DNA of 64,000 bases from assembly GCF_021018805.1 (NCBI RefSeq), contig NC_086248.1, positions 23,940,922 to 24,004,921 of the forward strand, written 5' to 3'. A model generated the notes under the pieces. The model had not been told where the DNA came from. It made no database searches and saw only the letters and a list, made by a program, of their open reading frames with translations. This DNA comes from Prinia subflava. Lineage: Eukaryota > Chordata > Aves > Passeriformes > Cisticolidae. This document shows positions 11,921 to 24,724 of this stretch, piece by piece. Numbering within the stretch: the stretch's first letter is position 1; each line of letters starts with the position of its first letter. The translations under genes were made by a program, and so were the position numbers.

Positions 11921-14900
11921 CAGTAATGTGAATGTACATCAGATTTGACCAGGACCTGTAAGATGTATTTTATTAGATCCAAATGCAGGAGGCACCTTAT
12001 GTGACTATGTACCTGAGAGTGAAGCGAGAAGCAAGTTCTTATGCTGGAGGAACTGTCTGAAACTTAATGTTTTCCCTGACTTGCATATAAGCAGAACACT
12101 TTTAATTTGCCTTACTGCAGTATGCCTGTATTTCACAGATATATGTGTGTGTGAGGTAAGCATTTATGAGCAAATTGTCCTGTACAACAGTTTTCAATCC
12201 TTTAATTGTCTTCACTGCTATTCAGGTTTCTAATACATTTTAAGCTGTTTAAGAAGAACTGTTTGGGACTGTTCTTCATTTGGGGTTCCACAGTGCTGCC
12301 TTAACTCAGAGGTGGGGTCTGGCACTGCTAGACTTGAATGCCATGACTTTCTTTTCATGCACATTAAGTGTGCATTGATGGTTCTTATGATGTTTATACA
12401 GTTTATATTCCTGTAAATGTAATATAGCACAACCCAGTGACTTGATAAATCCTCATGTTTTATTCACATTCTTGAGAAAGATTTCTCAGGTGATTGTTCA
12501 TATATAATACCTTCAATGAATGCTGGTATCTGGCTTTTACAGAGTTAGAAAGTTCCCAGGAGGGTATGGCTGTCACAAAGAGAACAATATCTCGTACTAA
12601 CAAAAGGCATATTTTATTTTGAAAAGATGGATTTGCACTAACATTATGATATCTAGTCAATGGCATCCAGTTTGTTTTTTATTATTTGTACAACTGCATT
12701 TTAATTGACAGTAGCAATAGGAATATTAAGCTAACTTTATTCATTTGCAAAATGAACATTATCTTAGAATCTGCTATGACTGTAATATTAAAGACTGTAT
12801 AATGTGTGTAAGCATAGGCTTAAACGATGTTGATAAAGGAAATTATATTTAAAATATTTGTTTCCCATCTCTTTTCTTCCTCCAAAATATACAGGGTTCT
12901 TCCACCATGACTTAAGGTTTGATCAATGCATGTTGCAAAAGTATCAATCTCAGAACCCGCAAATGCTTTGACACTCTAGCTAATAATGTACCATTTAATA
13001 CTACTTTATTGTGTCTTATTAAACTGCAGGAAAAAAACCCAAACCCTCAGCTGTTATAAATCATCCCTAGGTTGCAGAACAAGTTGTAGTGGAAAGCTAG
13101 TAAAAGAAGAGTTCTGTTGACAATGTGGTATTTTCTTCCTTATTACTTCCCATGCACAAGTGTTTGTTTTAGATTCTTCATTAAATCTTGGAAATCAAAA
13201 CACTTGCTATCAAAATGACAAGCTTTTAACCAAATGCTGTTGCTATTCAGATAACTTTTAAACACTGTGATTTTTATCTGTCCTTTTTCACTGATTTTCA
13301 AGAAAAATTTCATATTCCAATGTTGAGAATTTTACTGTGAGTATAAACTTACAATGGTAACACTCTATGGACATGAAACTCTACAAAATATATCAATCAA
13401 AGCTTATGCTTATTCAAGCTTCGATTAAGAAAAAAAAAATCAGTGGTAGTTGATCATGTTTTGCTTTTCCTTTGTGAAAGGGGGGTAGAGGTAAAGGACA
13501 GATGCTTGTGTCCTTATCAGCACTGAGTAATGTCTCTTTTGAGGTTTGGCTGTTTGATAAGAATGGGCAGAGGCAGTTGGAGTTGGTTTGTTAATGATGG
13601 CTCATATCCTGTGCCCACATTTCCTGCTGACCTGGGAGGTGACTACAAAAAGCTACTGCTGGCTATGGAGCAGTCACTTGTTTTCTGTGGGGAGTGGGCT
13701 TCTCCTCATTCTCAGCTGCTACGTCATTTGAAAGATAGCTATGAGGATATATAATGCTTTATTAATGTATTTAATTAGCCCCATCTCATCATAATTACAT
13801 CCATCGTTGTGGAGGAAGGCATGACAAACAGTACCAATCAATATGGGAGGGAAGTTTTTTTGTGTGTGTAACTAATCTATTAATGTATATTTTACAGCCC
13901 AGTGTAATTTGATTTGCTGGGATGTAGCACTAATATTCAGAGATATCATGTATACAGCTGGAACATTGGATATCTGACAGAAAAGAAGTCTGTTCCATTC
14001 CTATCTATACTCCTGGAGGACAGTAGATGTAGGACTTTGCCAGCACAAGGATTATCCACTTTAAAACAATTGACTTAACAGACCTGCAAAGAGAAGAACA
14101 CACGTAGAGCTTCCATGGACTGCCATGTCAGAAAAGGCTCTGAGCTCTTGGAATCAATTTATTGCAATGTTGAAATAACCTTCTTTGTTTTCATCTTCAA
14201 ACAAACTTCTGGAGAATATTTGTCAAGGAGCCTTCTGCTCCCTGTCCGTGACACGAAGGACACAGGTTCCTCAGGTGCAAAGCAGAGCCCTGTGGCCTGT
14301 GCTTTCCTTTTTCCACGCCCGCTGTCTCCCGCTCTGAGTGTTTGCAGAGCCAGCGGGGTGGGCCGGGGAGTGACAGCAGCAGCTGGCGGGTGCTGCGGCA
14401 GGAATGCGGACCCATCTCACTTAGGGATCAGCTTCCCGCCCTTGGCTCCTGGCTGCCTGGAAGGTAAGCCTGCTTCATATGCTCTCTCTGGAGCTCTGTC
14501 ATGCTCTTCGTTTCTGTAGGGATGCTGCCATGGAACAGCAGCTAGAAATGCTGCTGGCGTCCTGTCGTTTCCAGGCATGTGCCCTTGGGTGCATGTGACC
14601 TGAGGTGACATGGGGAATGCTTGCTGGCAGGGCTCAATGGGGCTGAGAGAAGGGTGAACACCAGAAATAAGCTGGGAAGCTCAGCTTGTGCCACCTGCTG
14701 GACTGGCAGCTACAAGTGAGACAGCCTACCGAGTTCTATGCTTGTTCCTTTCAACTTTGATTGAAGTGTGGGACAGAAACTCTTTCCACAGTAGAGCTTT
14801 AAAAATCACTGTGAGAGTAATTTCTGTATTAGTCTTAGGGTTTTTAACTGGTAAATATGATTAAGTAAATTAGGTAGATGGTTTTCAATTGAGTATAGTC

Positions 14901-17900
14901 TCATTGACCACATCAGGGGTGGAATGAATACTTCTGTTTTGATATGTCTGATACCGAGCAAATAAAAGCTACAGGCTTAGGAGGGCAGTAGTGCAGATGT
15001 GTGACGTGTGCTGCAGCCACTGGCTGGCAGCCCAGGCTACTGCTGAACCAGGCTGAAAATGATAATGTGCAAATTTAAGGAATTGCAGGAGCCACAAGAG
15101 TGAAAACACAGCTGAGAGTGACACACAAACATCATGATACTCCCTTCCTTCTCCAGGAACAGCAGATCACATGAGCACAGAAAACACATCTGTTTAAATG
15201 CCTTATTTACACAATACTGTTATTTATTCAGCACTTACATTGTACAAGAAAGTCCACAGCCCTCTCCTCCATCAGCTTCTTCTCTTGGCCTCTTGTTGTT
15301 TCTCTTCTCCTGCTCTGAGAAAAAAGACAGGTGTCAGGAGATGAGTAACAGCAATAAAAAGAAGTAATTTAAAATAGTACAGTAATTTAGGCAATGTGTA
15401 GAGCATACTTTTTACTTAGCACCTGTTTGCCATGCTTCCCCTTGAGAAGTAAAACAGGAAATATACAGTTACTAACAATGTCTCAGAAAGTTCTTGGAGT
15501 AGAATAAACACCATTTCTCTGTAGGAATAAGAAATGTACTCTCATGATTATATTAAATCAAGTTCTCAGATGGTTAGGATCATGGTCTTTCCTCAGGTTT
15601 GGTGATGAAATGCCATGCTGAGCAAGGTATGGTAGATAGTAAGGTGATGTCAGCTCTTCTGTGCTATCTCCAGGGTCCTTATATAATAGCATTCAGTACA
15701 GAGGAGCTCTGCATCCAATGTTTCATGGGCTCCTTGATTTTAGTGTGATGGCATGAAGTTTGGTTGCCTACTCTCTTGAAATCAGAGCCTTTTTTTCATG
15801 TTCCTGTCTCCAATGCAGTTTGCTCCAACTGCCTTGAAGTTGCACAGTCAGCAGCATGATGCATTGAGAATATAAATTTCCATTAATGAGAAGTGGAGAT
15901 CCTCAAGTGAATGCTGTTAGATGCTGTTTACAAGAATGTTAATGGGAAACCCACTTGTGAAATTACATACTCTCATCACTATCTTGTGTTAAAATTATTG
16001 AGTACAGTTCACTCCATTATCAATTCCTTGTGTCTTTCTGTAGTGATTATTTTTGATATCAAAGGGTGAGCTGACACATGAAAACAGTATTAGACCCTGC
16101 AAGTAAAAACTATAAACATGATTGAAGATTAAGTTTTGGGGTAGTTAGGGTGAGTGCTAAGTTACAAGCAGCATAAACACCAGATAAAAATCTGCCATTG
16201 CTTGTTTGTATACATCTTGAGTCCTGCATTGCTGGTTTCTTGCACCACTGACAGCCTGCTCTTTCACTGACATGGATATCTGTTCCCCAGCCCAAGGAGG
16301 AAGTGACTTCTCTGGGAGCCACTGTTTGGAAGCCTGCTGACATCCAGGGTCTCCCAGCCACCAGAGGGACAGGGCTGAGAGGGCACTGAGCCACGCAGCT
16401 GAATGTGCCCACCTGAGATACTCCTGTCCTTGTCTGTTAATTAAAACCATTGCAAATTGCAAATTGCAGATTGCAGATTAAGGGGACTGAAGGGGCTTCA
16501 GGTTCTTCCCCTTGCCACAGGGATAAGTTTCAGCCTCACAAAAAGATTATGGAGGTATGAAATTATTACTGTTTGCCTTCCTCCTGAAGAGTGGAGAACA
16601 GCAGCTTTCCTCTGGGTATTATGTCACTTACTCTTGCTCCCTTTGTCCCAGCATTTCCAGGAGACACAGTGGGGTGTATTTTTACTTCATGACATCAAGC
16701 TCATATTTATTCCCTCTGCTACAGCAGCCCTTGCAGATTTGACTGGTTCTTTGCATTTGCCTTTCCGTATTTGCTCTTCTGATGGCTGTCGTACGTTTCT
16801 AAAAACACAGGTAAAAAAAGACTAAAGAAAAAAGTTGTCACTGAAGTAACTTTTTGTTTGTTCTGAAGAATGTTTCAGGAACAGTCTAAAGTTTTATCAA
16901 CTTTTCATATATAAGGTATACAGACTGTTGGGAGATGACTGGCTATCTTTTCTTCATATCCAAGGCTCTAAAGATCACGTGAGTATAGCATCTATCAAAA
17001 GGGTGTGCAGAAAGAGTGTGCCTAGTTAGGGCTGTTAAAAAATGATAGATGAAAAAGGGTTCATAATTTATCCTATCTGCTTATTTATCTATTTTATGGG
17101 AGTCTTCTTTTACCAATATGTTGACAGGTAGAGGTGGAATGGATGTGTGTTTACTAGGGATTTTCTGAGGTGCTTAAACAACCAACTTTACATCATATCT
17201 AATGAACCACAGATTACCAAAGAGCACATTCTTTTTTAACAGCAGCAAACATTTTCTGTGTTATTCTGTGTCCTCTTGCTTCCCCTTCCCTTGCTGGTAC
17301 GTGCAGAGCCAGCCCTGTGTGTGAATCACACCTTAGACAACGTGAGCCCAGTTGATGTGGCAACAGAAGGGTGTGTTGTAAACCTTGGCATCCTCAGCAG
17401 AGCCTTTGAGAGGTTCCTCCAGCCCTGCAGTTTCTAATATTGGCCTCCTGACTTTATCACTGAGAACCAGAGCCAGATTACTCTTCAACAGTCAAGTAAC
17501 AAACTCCACACCCACCCTCATGTGGCTGTCAGCTCCATGTTAGTTGTTCACTGGCCATTTCTTCACAGTGCCGGCTGGAAGTTTAGCAATTCTTCCTGCA
17601 TTTCAAAAGTGCAGGATGTCATTCTGATATTAGGATAGGAGAGTACTCTCTTCTTGAGGGAATATGGGGATAGCTCAGTTCCAAACACTCAACAGGGAAA
17701 GACCAACAGTTACGGTAAAGCACTGTTCTCAAGTGTATTTCTGTACACTTTCATCTCGACCTATCACATGTGGTGTCAGTGAATTATATTCATTATTTTG
17801 CTTGCTTAATCTGTGTGAGTTCTGGTCAGTGCTACTGAGACATAGCTATTAATTTTCATGCACTTTTTCTGTATGAGCTTTTGGGATAGAGGGGAACAAG

Positions 17901-20414
17901 GAGAGAGTGAATGAGGCTGGTAACCAAAATCCACACTGAACAATTTGCTGTGATATCAAGCCAATGTTTATTGTTATCAGAGGCAGCTGTCTGCCCTCGC
18001 TCCACGCTTCTATTTGTGGATTTTCAATGGCTATAAATGGAAACACACGCTGACCAGAAATCACCACAGCGCTCCTGATACTTTTCTCCCCTGACTCCAA
18101 AAGTACAGGGATATCTAACATGTAGTCAAGTTGAATCCCTTCTGCTCAGGATATTAGGTGATTTTTATTCCCTTGGGAAATGGAGTTAGGAAAACATGAA
18201 AGCAAAACCTCAGGAAGAGAAGCTTTAGAGGAAAAGCAAATGGTAAGATACATTGAGAAATGTTGATATTTTAAATTTTTTTTCATGTAATTATAAGCAG
18301 GAAAAGGAAATAATCCATTATACTTTATAGGAGTATTTCCTGGCTTCCTTTAACCACTGACCTTGAAGATTAAAACTTCATTCATGTATATTGAATCAAT
18401 TATGACAGTACATTTCTGTGGAAATTATAGAAATTTGTGAATGCATTTTGTGTGCGTGTGAAATGCAAAACCTGAAATCTGGTTAAACTTTATTTTGTTG
18501 TCATAACCCAAACTGATAGTTAATATCAGTGATTTTCTTATATTTTTCTTAAGGGACTACATCTTTTGCATATTATGTTCTACAACTTTAAATCAGCAAA
18601 TGGCAGAAAAAACTCTGTTTGGAATGTGTCTGAAACTTAATGAAAAGAGGTGTGACCAAAAAAAATTATTAACAGAAAGTGAAAACAGTCAAAACACAGC
18701 TTGTTCCTAATTAACTGCAGCTTGCAATGCAATTAATGCTTTGCATTAATGAGGTTTATTTTTTGATATCACAAAAAGGGCAGTTTATTCTTGGCTTTGC
18801 AAAGCTGTGAAGAAAATTGGTCATCACTCTTGCTAAGAAACAAATTAGCAGTGAATTTTTTAGCACTTAAACGGTGGTGTTGCGCTGATCTGGTTTTGTA
18901 GTGGGCCAACTTTTAGTCATGTTTAATCACAATGTTGGCCTCTACCAACCTCAGTTAAGTTAGTTTTGGCAAGCTTGTGTGTTAGTTAACAAGTTTTCAA
19001 TACAGCTTCACCAAGGCAAGGTGCATTGGGTAGGAAATAATGAAAGCACTGAAACTGAAAATAATGACCTGGTCTTACAATACTTTTTCTTTAAAAAAAC
19101 TGTATTTATCCAAAGAGTAATATCTGAAAGAGCGTTGCTAAAGCTTCAGCATTAAGTTCTAATGGGAATATTAGTTATTGTTTTAATTGTTAATTTTCTC
19201 ATTAATTAATGAATTAATTCTTCAGAAAGTGACCTCATTTTCAATTTGTGGTTGATATATAAAATATCTGGAAAACTTTTCAAAATTAAAAACAAGTATA
19301 AAATCCACTTGATCTTTAGGGAAGGTTTCAAAGGAAACCTTTGAAATTTTACTTTAGCTCATGCATAGAGAAAATATATAGCAATGTAATCAGTCAGTAT
19401 GGTTATCTAATTGCAGACCATATTCTCATGCAGAAAGAATTGAGCAGCCAACCTTAAGTAAGGCTTTTCTAAAATGCAGAGTGCTTCATTTGGAACACTG
19501 ATGATCTGCTGATGACCTTCTCTGTGTGCATCATTTACTAATTTTAAGAATAGCAAACTGGAGCAAACAGAGACCCCACTGATGGGAGCTGTGCTAATGC
19601 CCATGTCAGGTCACACACTGTTCAGTAGTTTCAAAATGAAATCCTCCCAACATGTTGAGCTGAGAGTGTCCCTTAGCAGTGGCAGGTCACATTCATGTGG
19701 ATGCTCAGCGAGGGGATAGAGATGCTTTGGCTCAGGGGGTTTCACAGCTCACTGTTAACAGTGGAAGAATGCCTTGGCTCTGTGTTGGTCCACCCAGCCC
19801 TTTCCCTGTCCCCTTCCAGTTGAGTCCCAGCCTCTTCTATGTCCTACCTCAGACTGCCTCTGCCTGTTTAGTCTTAACGCCTTTCTTTCTGTTTGCTAGA
19901 TTGATTTCCCTTTGCCCCCACATTTTTCCCTAGCTTTGTATGTCCTGGATTCTTATTGATTCTGCCCTTTACTCTTTGTTACATGCAGGTCAGGTCAACT
20001 GACTGCATGGGAGTAGTGTCAGTCTGTGGTACAGATACTATTTGTACATGTTGTTGTCGATGTTTGTTCACATATTTAACTTCAGTAGAGCAAATATATA
20101 CACTATTTCATATTCTGCTTCGATCTCCTGTACTGCCTTTTTGCACTTTACCTCAGTTTCAAATTCTTTGTTTTGCCACCAGTGTCCTGATTAGTCTGCT
20201 TGTATTCCTGAAGCATGAATAATCTTGCATGTGAAAACACCAAGAGGTTGTTTTCAAGGACATGATGGCTTTCCCAGGTTCCCTGTGTTTCCAAGCTGCC
20301 TTCTACAGTATCCCACTTATCAGCTCCTGTGTAGGCTCAAGTCAGTTTTCTTAAAGCCCAGGGTGTGTGTTTTGGTACTTCCTCAGTTCCCCACAAGGTC
20401 TTAGGCCTCATAGG
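11921..20414. other. Noncoding stretch with candidate conserved elements
   Basis: No gene is supported. 14220-14470 is GC-richer and contains a 134-codon plus-strand frame (14115-14519) without any recognisable domain. Stretches near 13745-13930, 17930-18090 and 18690-18860 are sequence-complex and rich in TAAT-type and other factor-like motifs, and resemble vertebrate conserved noncoding elements. They are discussed as separate findings. A 7-bp tandem repeat lies near 16450. No further mobile element was recognised. Confidence 0.5.
16450..16477. repeat. Four-copy 7-bp tandem repeat
   Basis: Two copies of TTGCAAA are followed by two copies of TTGCAGA. The units differ at one base, in a 2+2 pattern that suggests duplication of an already diverged pair or gene conversion. 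The first pair creates ATTGCAAAT, which resembles a C/EBP half-site arrangement, but no function is implied by the sequence alone. Confidence 0.85.
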
Positions 20415-20660
20415 CCTGAAATTATTTCACTGTCACTACAGCCAAGCCTGCCACTGAGTGTAACATCCACAGCCACTTCTTCCTCGTTTATAAATAATGG
20501 ATCCAGCAGTGTGTGACACTTCTTGACCCATCCTGTGCCCACATCAAGAAGCAGTCCTTGACACCCTGCAGAAATTGTCTGCATTGCTTGTGCTGTGCCC
20601 TTTTGTTCTCTGCAGGTGTCACAAAAGCTTAAATCTCATGTGAAAAAACCCAAACAAACA
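20415..20660 (-). mobile_element. CR1-type LINE endonuclease fragment, antisense
   Basis: Read on the minus strand, this matches the ORF2 apurinic-like endonuclease region of CR1 elements. A HKQCRQFLQG segment is followed, after a frame change, by LLDPLFINEE and DVTLSGRLGCSDSE. The last corresponds to the conserved GCSDHE motif that carries the catalytic Ser-Asp-His, with His here replaced by Ser. The upstream part (near 20610-20650) retains a degraded copy of the asparagine-containing GDFN-type strand. The piece is short, frameshifted and diverged, so it is an old fossil. It comes from a different part of the LINE than the other CR1 pieces in the window. Confidence 0.75.
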
Positions 20661-22139
20661 GGGTGTGCAGTCCAGATACTTCCTTGGGTTGTTTAAAAAA
20701 ATTGTTGTGAGAAGCACTCTTGCTGTGAGCATTCCTCACCCCCTCCATGACGTCTGTAGCCCAGTCCCACTGTGATGTCACATCTCCTCTGATCCTGACC
20801 CACAAGCACTCACCCAGCCCCGTTGCTCAACCTGTACAAACGTTCTCCACATTTTAGCTGCTGCTTCACACAGACATTGTCTTCTTTCCCCTGCCTTTCT
20901 GAAGAGCCTGTGTCCCTTGCAGCACTATAACCATGTGAGCTATCCCACCGCATCTGTTATTTCTGTAATGCTGTAGTTCTATGACTTATATGTATTTGTG
21001 TGTGTAAGACCAATCTTGGATTTGTATGCCTTGTTACAAGTATTTTCCAGCTATTTTCAAAAGAACAGTCTATGGCATCCTGAAAATACTCTGATTGTGG
21101 CATGTCAATCAAAAAGAGACCAGTTCATGCTCAGAGTCTAACATAGACAACAACCTCACAGACAGTTTTATGAAGTGATATTGGACCTTTACATTCACTG
21201 CTTATTGTGGATGAGATAAATAATATAAAATTCTCTACCACTTCAGCCTATTTCACATAATATTTGTGAAATTTATTGTTAAAGAGTTCTCGTCCTTGCT
21301 TCCTGAAGGAAGACTGCTCAGCAGCCAGAATCCTGAAGAGAGTCTTTGTGTGGAGCTGACTGTGAGAATGGAAGATAATGGAGGGCCCATTTTGTGAAGG
21401 GAAAATAGAATGACTCACTATAAAATAGATTGGACTAAGTAAATGGACATACTTTCCCTTTTCCTAGCTTTGATAGCTCAGAAGGACACAGTAATTCCAA
21501 AGTTTCCCTACTGAAATGATGGCTCAACTCAAAATAGTCTCTTCATTCTGAAGTTCTCATCCCTTAATGCATATTGCCTTATTTGAATTTATTTTAATTA
21601 TATTTCACACTTGTCTCTTTCCTATTTGATCTATTCTCTCCCAATAAAAAAGCACATAAATTATTGCATTTAAAATAATGTTTACATTGGCATGTTTAAC
21701 GGGGAACATTTAATCTTTGTACTTTAGTTTGCATTATAAGGGTTTTTCTTTACTCTCTTCTTACATGGAGTAGCAATAAAGAACAGTTCCATAGAGAAAA
21801 TAAATCAACCAAATGGATATATGAATCAGAAAGGATGCCATGCACTCCTTGAAATGGTACTAAGGTTAGGTTTTGAACGACAGGGTTGCAGACTTCATTC
21901 AGAGATTTAGCATTTGCTTTTCACAAACAGTATGTGGATACAGCTTATACAGAGCAAGGCAATTTGGATCAAGCCCACCCAAGTGAAACAATGGTTAATC
22001 TTTGTACTCTGGTAGCATCATCAAGAGTCCTTTCAATATCAGGCCCTCTCCATGGGAAGTGTGGGAAGTAGAGATTCCTTGAAGAAGGCAGCCTGTTTCC
22101 TGAAGTTTGCCACCTAAGGGAGCCCAGACAGAATGGAGG
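20661..22139. other. Noncoding stretch
   Basis: AT-rich DNA in which I find no reading frame, repeat or RNA gene that can be supported. The pyrimidine-rich part near 20700-20960 may be a continuation of the neighbouring LINE fossil, but the similarity is too weak to call. Confidence 0.5.
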
Positions 22140-23220
22140 ATGGTGATTAATGGGGTGGTGGCAGGTCCTGCTTGCAGGTTTTATTGTTGATTTAATGACA
22201 TGTAAACCAGGTGAAAAGCGAGTATGAGACGGGAAGGGTTGTTTGAAAAGCTGAAGAGAGCTAGCTGGGTGGAGGCTGGTGGGAGTGGGCAGGAAGCTCT
22301 GGGTACAGCCGTGCCTCCACGGAAACTCTTCTGCCAGGTCACCCTCGCTCTTGTGCTGTGAGGGCCGGTGTCAGAGATGGCAGCACTCCTTCTGGGCTTC
22401 GGCTGTCGCTTCTTTGCCAGGAGCAGGACAGGGTGCCACTGCTCTGACACACTCCCTCGGGGAATGCACCAGGCAGGCCCACTGGCGGCCTGCCTGCGGT
22501 GGCCAAAGAGGTATGGTAAGGTTTCCATGGGTCGGCACAAGGAAGGAGGAGGCACCGAGGGAAGAGCGAGTGTTTCTTTGTGCGGATACAGGGAGTGAAA
22601 CACCTGGACAACGGGATCATCTTTGGCACAGCTGAAATCTCCAAGGCTGAGTAACAACAGAATAGCTGCATCTGCTCATAGAGATGAGCCCAGCCTGTGT
22701 GACACACCGGCCCCTGAGCCGCTCCTCCTGGTGGGGCCAGTGAGCCTGGAAAGGTCGGGATGGGGGGATGCGGTTGCTGCTCAGGGAGTCTTGGAGTCTC
22801 TGATGGTGGCAGGTCTGTAGGTTCCTTGTGTATCAGGTATCTGGTGTCTGTGCAGAGCGCAGGATGTCCACCCTCGTACGCATCCAGCCAGGACGATGGT
22901 GTAGGATCACGGAGCAGCACTGCTAAGGTCATAGCTGTCTTCTGGGAGAGAGGAGGCGATGCTCATGGCGTGTGAGGGTGGCAGGTTTTCAGAGGGGGAG
23001 AAGCACAGTGCTACAGCTCAGAACATACAGCAGAACGTACAGGGGCCTCAGCAGGGTACACTCCGTGAGGAAGCCGATGGCTCATACACCGAGGCCCAAC
23101 ACAATCGCCTCCTCCTCTCTGCCCGTTCTCTGCCCTAGCAAAGGACAGGCTGGTGGCTGCTGGACTGCCAATTTACATCCAAGAGAGAGAGTAAAGGTGA
23201 GAGCTGAAGTGAGTTTTTGT
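22140..23220. other. GC-rich block of unknown origin
   Basis: About 1.1 kb that stands out from its AT-rich surroundings by higher GC and several CpGs. Long frames occur on the minus strand (22339-22932 and 22181-22657) and shorter ones on the plus strand. All are Pro/Ser/Arg-rich and overlap each other, which is typical of frames kept open by GC content rather than by selection. At the left edge, TTTTATTG at about 22178 reads CAATAAAA on the minus strand. A minus-strand retroviral LTR or other insertion with its poly(A) signal at the left is therefore possible. I recognise no family. Confidence 0.4.
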
Positions 23221-24724
23221 TAAAGTCCTCTTTCTTTCACTGGTTTATTTTGCACCTTGACTTTTCTACTTCTGTCTCCGGGAAGAACAAACTTACCCAC
23301 AAAATAAAGTCCTAAAAATACATTGCCTACCTGAATCCTTTCCTCAATTTGATAATGCGTTGCTGAAGTTTGAGTGTTGTGCTCATCTCATGACACATGA
23401 AATTAAACACAAAAGTATAGAGTCAGAGCAGGTTTTATATGTGTATATATTTAAATGATTCCTGTTTATCTAAGAGGAAGAGGAAGTTCTTGCTGTAGAG
23501 GGTGTGTTTGACCTCCTCTGGGAGACTGTGTCATGTAGCTGAGTTCAGGTGAGTGAGTTGACACAGTTAACGTATTTTGTGCTGCTTTGTCCCAAATTAC
23601 AGCATCTTTGGCAAAAAGGATTGCTTCAGAAGAGCCACTTTCAGATAACCCAGAGCTTTGTAGATCAGGACCGAGGCTTTGTAGTCGCTACAGCAATAAG
23701 ATCCTAACATGGTGGCAATTGCATCTTGCTGTACAGGTATAGGGAAGTGACCAAGGCAGAGCTTCAGCCAGAAGATCAGCATTTCCTCTTGCATACCTAG
23801 AGTTGCATTCCTGCCTAACTATGTGGAGGCATGGATTACTTCAGCAAGCAATCACTCAGAAGGAGGAGGAGGGAATAAACTTGGAGCCTGCACGTAGCAG
23901 CTTATTTTTAGCACTGTTGATGTGACATTAAACAGGACAAAAGAAAGTGGGAAGCAGTGAATCTTGGTCTGCCCTTCTTTCTAATCCTTCACTGAATATG
24001 AATGCAATAAGGCAAGAGCTGCCTTTTCTTTAGGCTAATGCCAGTCTTGCAGAGGCACTGCTGGAACATTTGAGATAGGCTTTGGTTGTATCAGTGGTAA
24101 AAGAGTTATCTTGGAGAATATGCTTGTGGTCAATGCACTTGTGATCACTTCATTTTTGGTTGGAGGTTATGTGAAACAATACCATACAATATCACACAGG
24201 GGTTCAAAAGAGGAGTGCAGCAGATTCCTGTTGGGTCTTGAATGTTGTGGTAGAAGAGGCTTTTCATGAACAAGAAACAGTTGCCTATTTTAATGTTTTG
24301 GGGTGAGGAAAGATAAGAACCCCTGTAACAGTTGGACCAATTGCTGCCACAAAGTCACACAGGGCAATTCAAGTCATTGAATTTTGGGTGAGGCATCAAG
24401 AAAAAGAGTGTTAGTATGGAGAGACAGGCCGTGTTGATTAATTAAAGCAGTTCTGGGAAACAGTTCTAGGCATGAAACTCACTAGAAACCAGTTAAATGG
24501 AAAGATTTTTCTGTCGTATGCTATTGGTTTGATACTTCCCTGAGTGATACCCAGGTATAACCTGAGAGTTATAATGAGTGAGAGAACATTTCCAGAAATA
24601 AGTTTGACTATGGAGACTGTTATTTAGAAAAAACCTATTTTTTCCAAAGATATTCCTCAGGAATGTGTGAGTTATGGGTGATACTTGTGAAGATGTTCAC
24701 TGTCGACTGCTGCTGCTCATACTG
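23221..24724. other. Noncoding stretch with one weak minus-strand exon candidate
   Basis: Mostly without supported features. A minus-strand frame at 23597-23794 has a rather protein-like codon pattern. It is discussed as a low-confidence finding rather than called as a gene. Confidence 0.45.

Noticed and set aside
14115..14519. 134-codon plus-strand reading frame
   Set aside because: The N-terminal half is AT-rich and the C-terminal half Ser/Pro/Arg-rich. There is no domain, no Kozak-like or splice support, and the frame simply crosses a GC-rich patch.
19326..19346. Inverted repeat TTTCAAAGG / CCTTTGAAA with a 3-base loop
   Set aside because: A 9-bp arm is near the chance level for a window of this size, and there is no context suggesting a function.
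22181..22657. 158-codon minus-strand reading frame
   Set aside because: It overlaps the 197-codon frame in another phase. Both cannot be coding, and neither shows a domain.
22339..22932. 197-codon minus-strand reading frame, the longest in the window
   Set aside because: It lies in GC-rich DNA where stops are rare, overlaps other frames on both strands, is low in recognisable structure and matches no family I know. No splice or promoter context.
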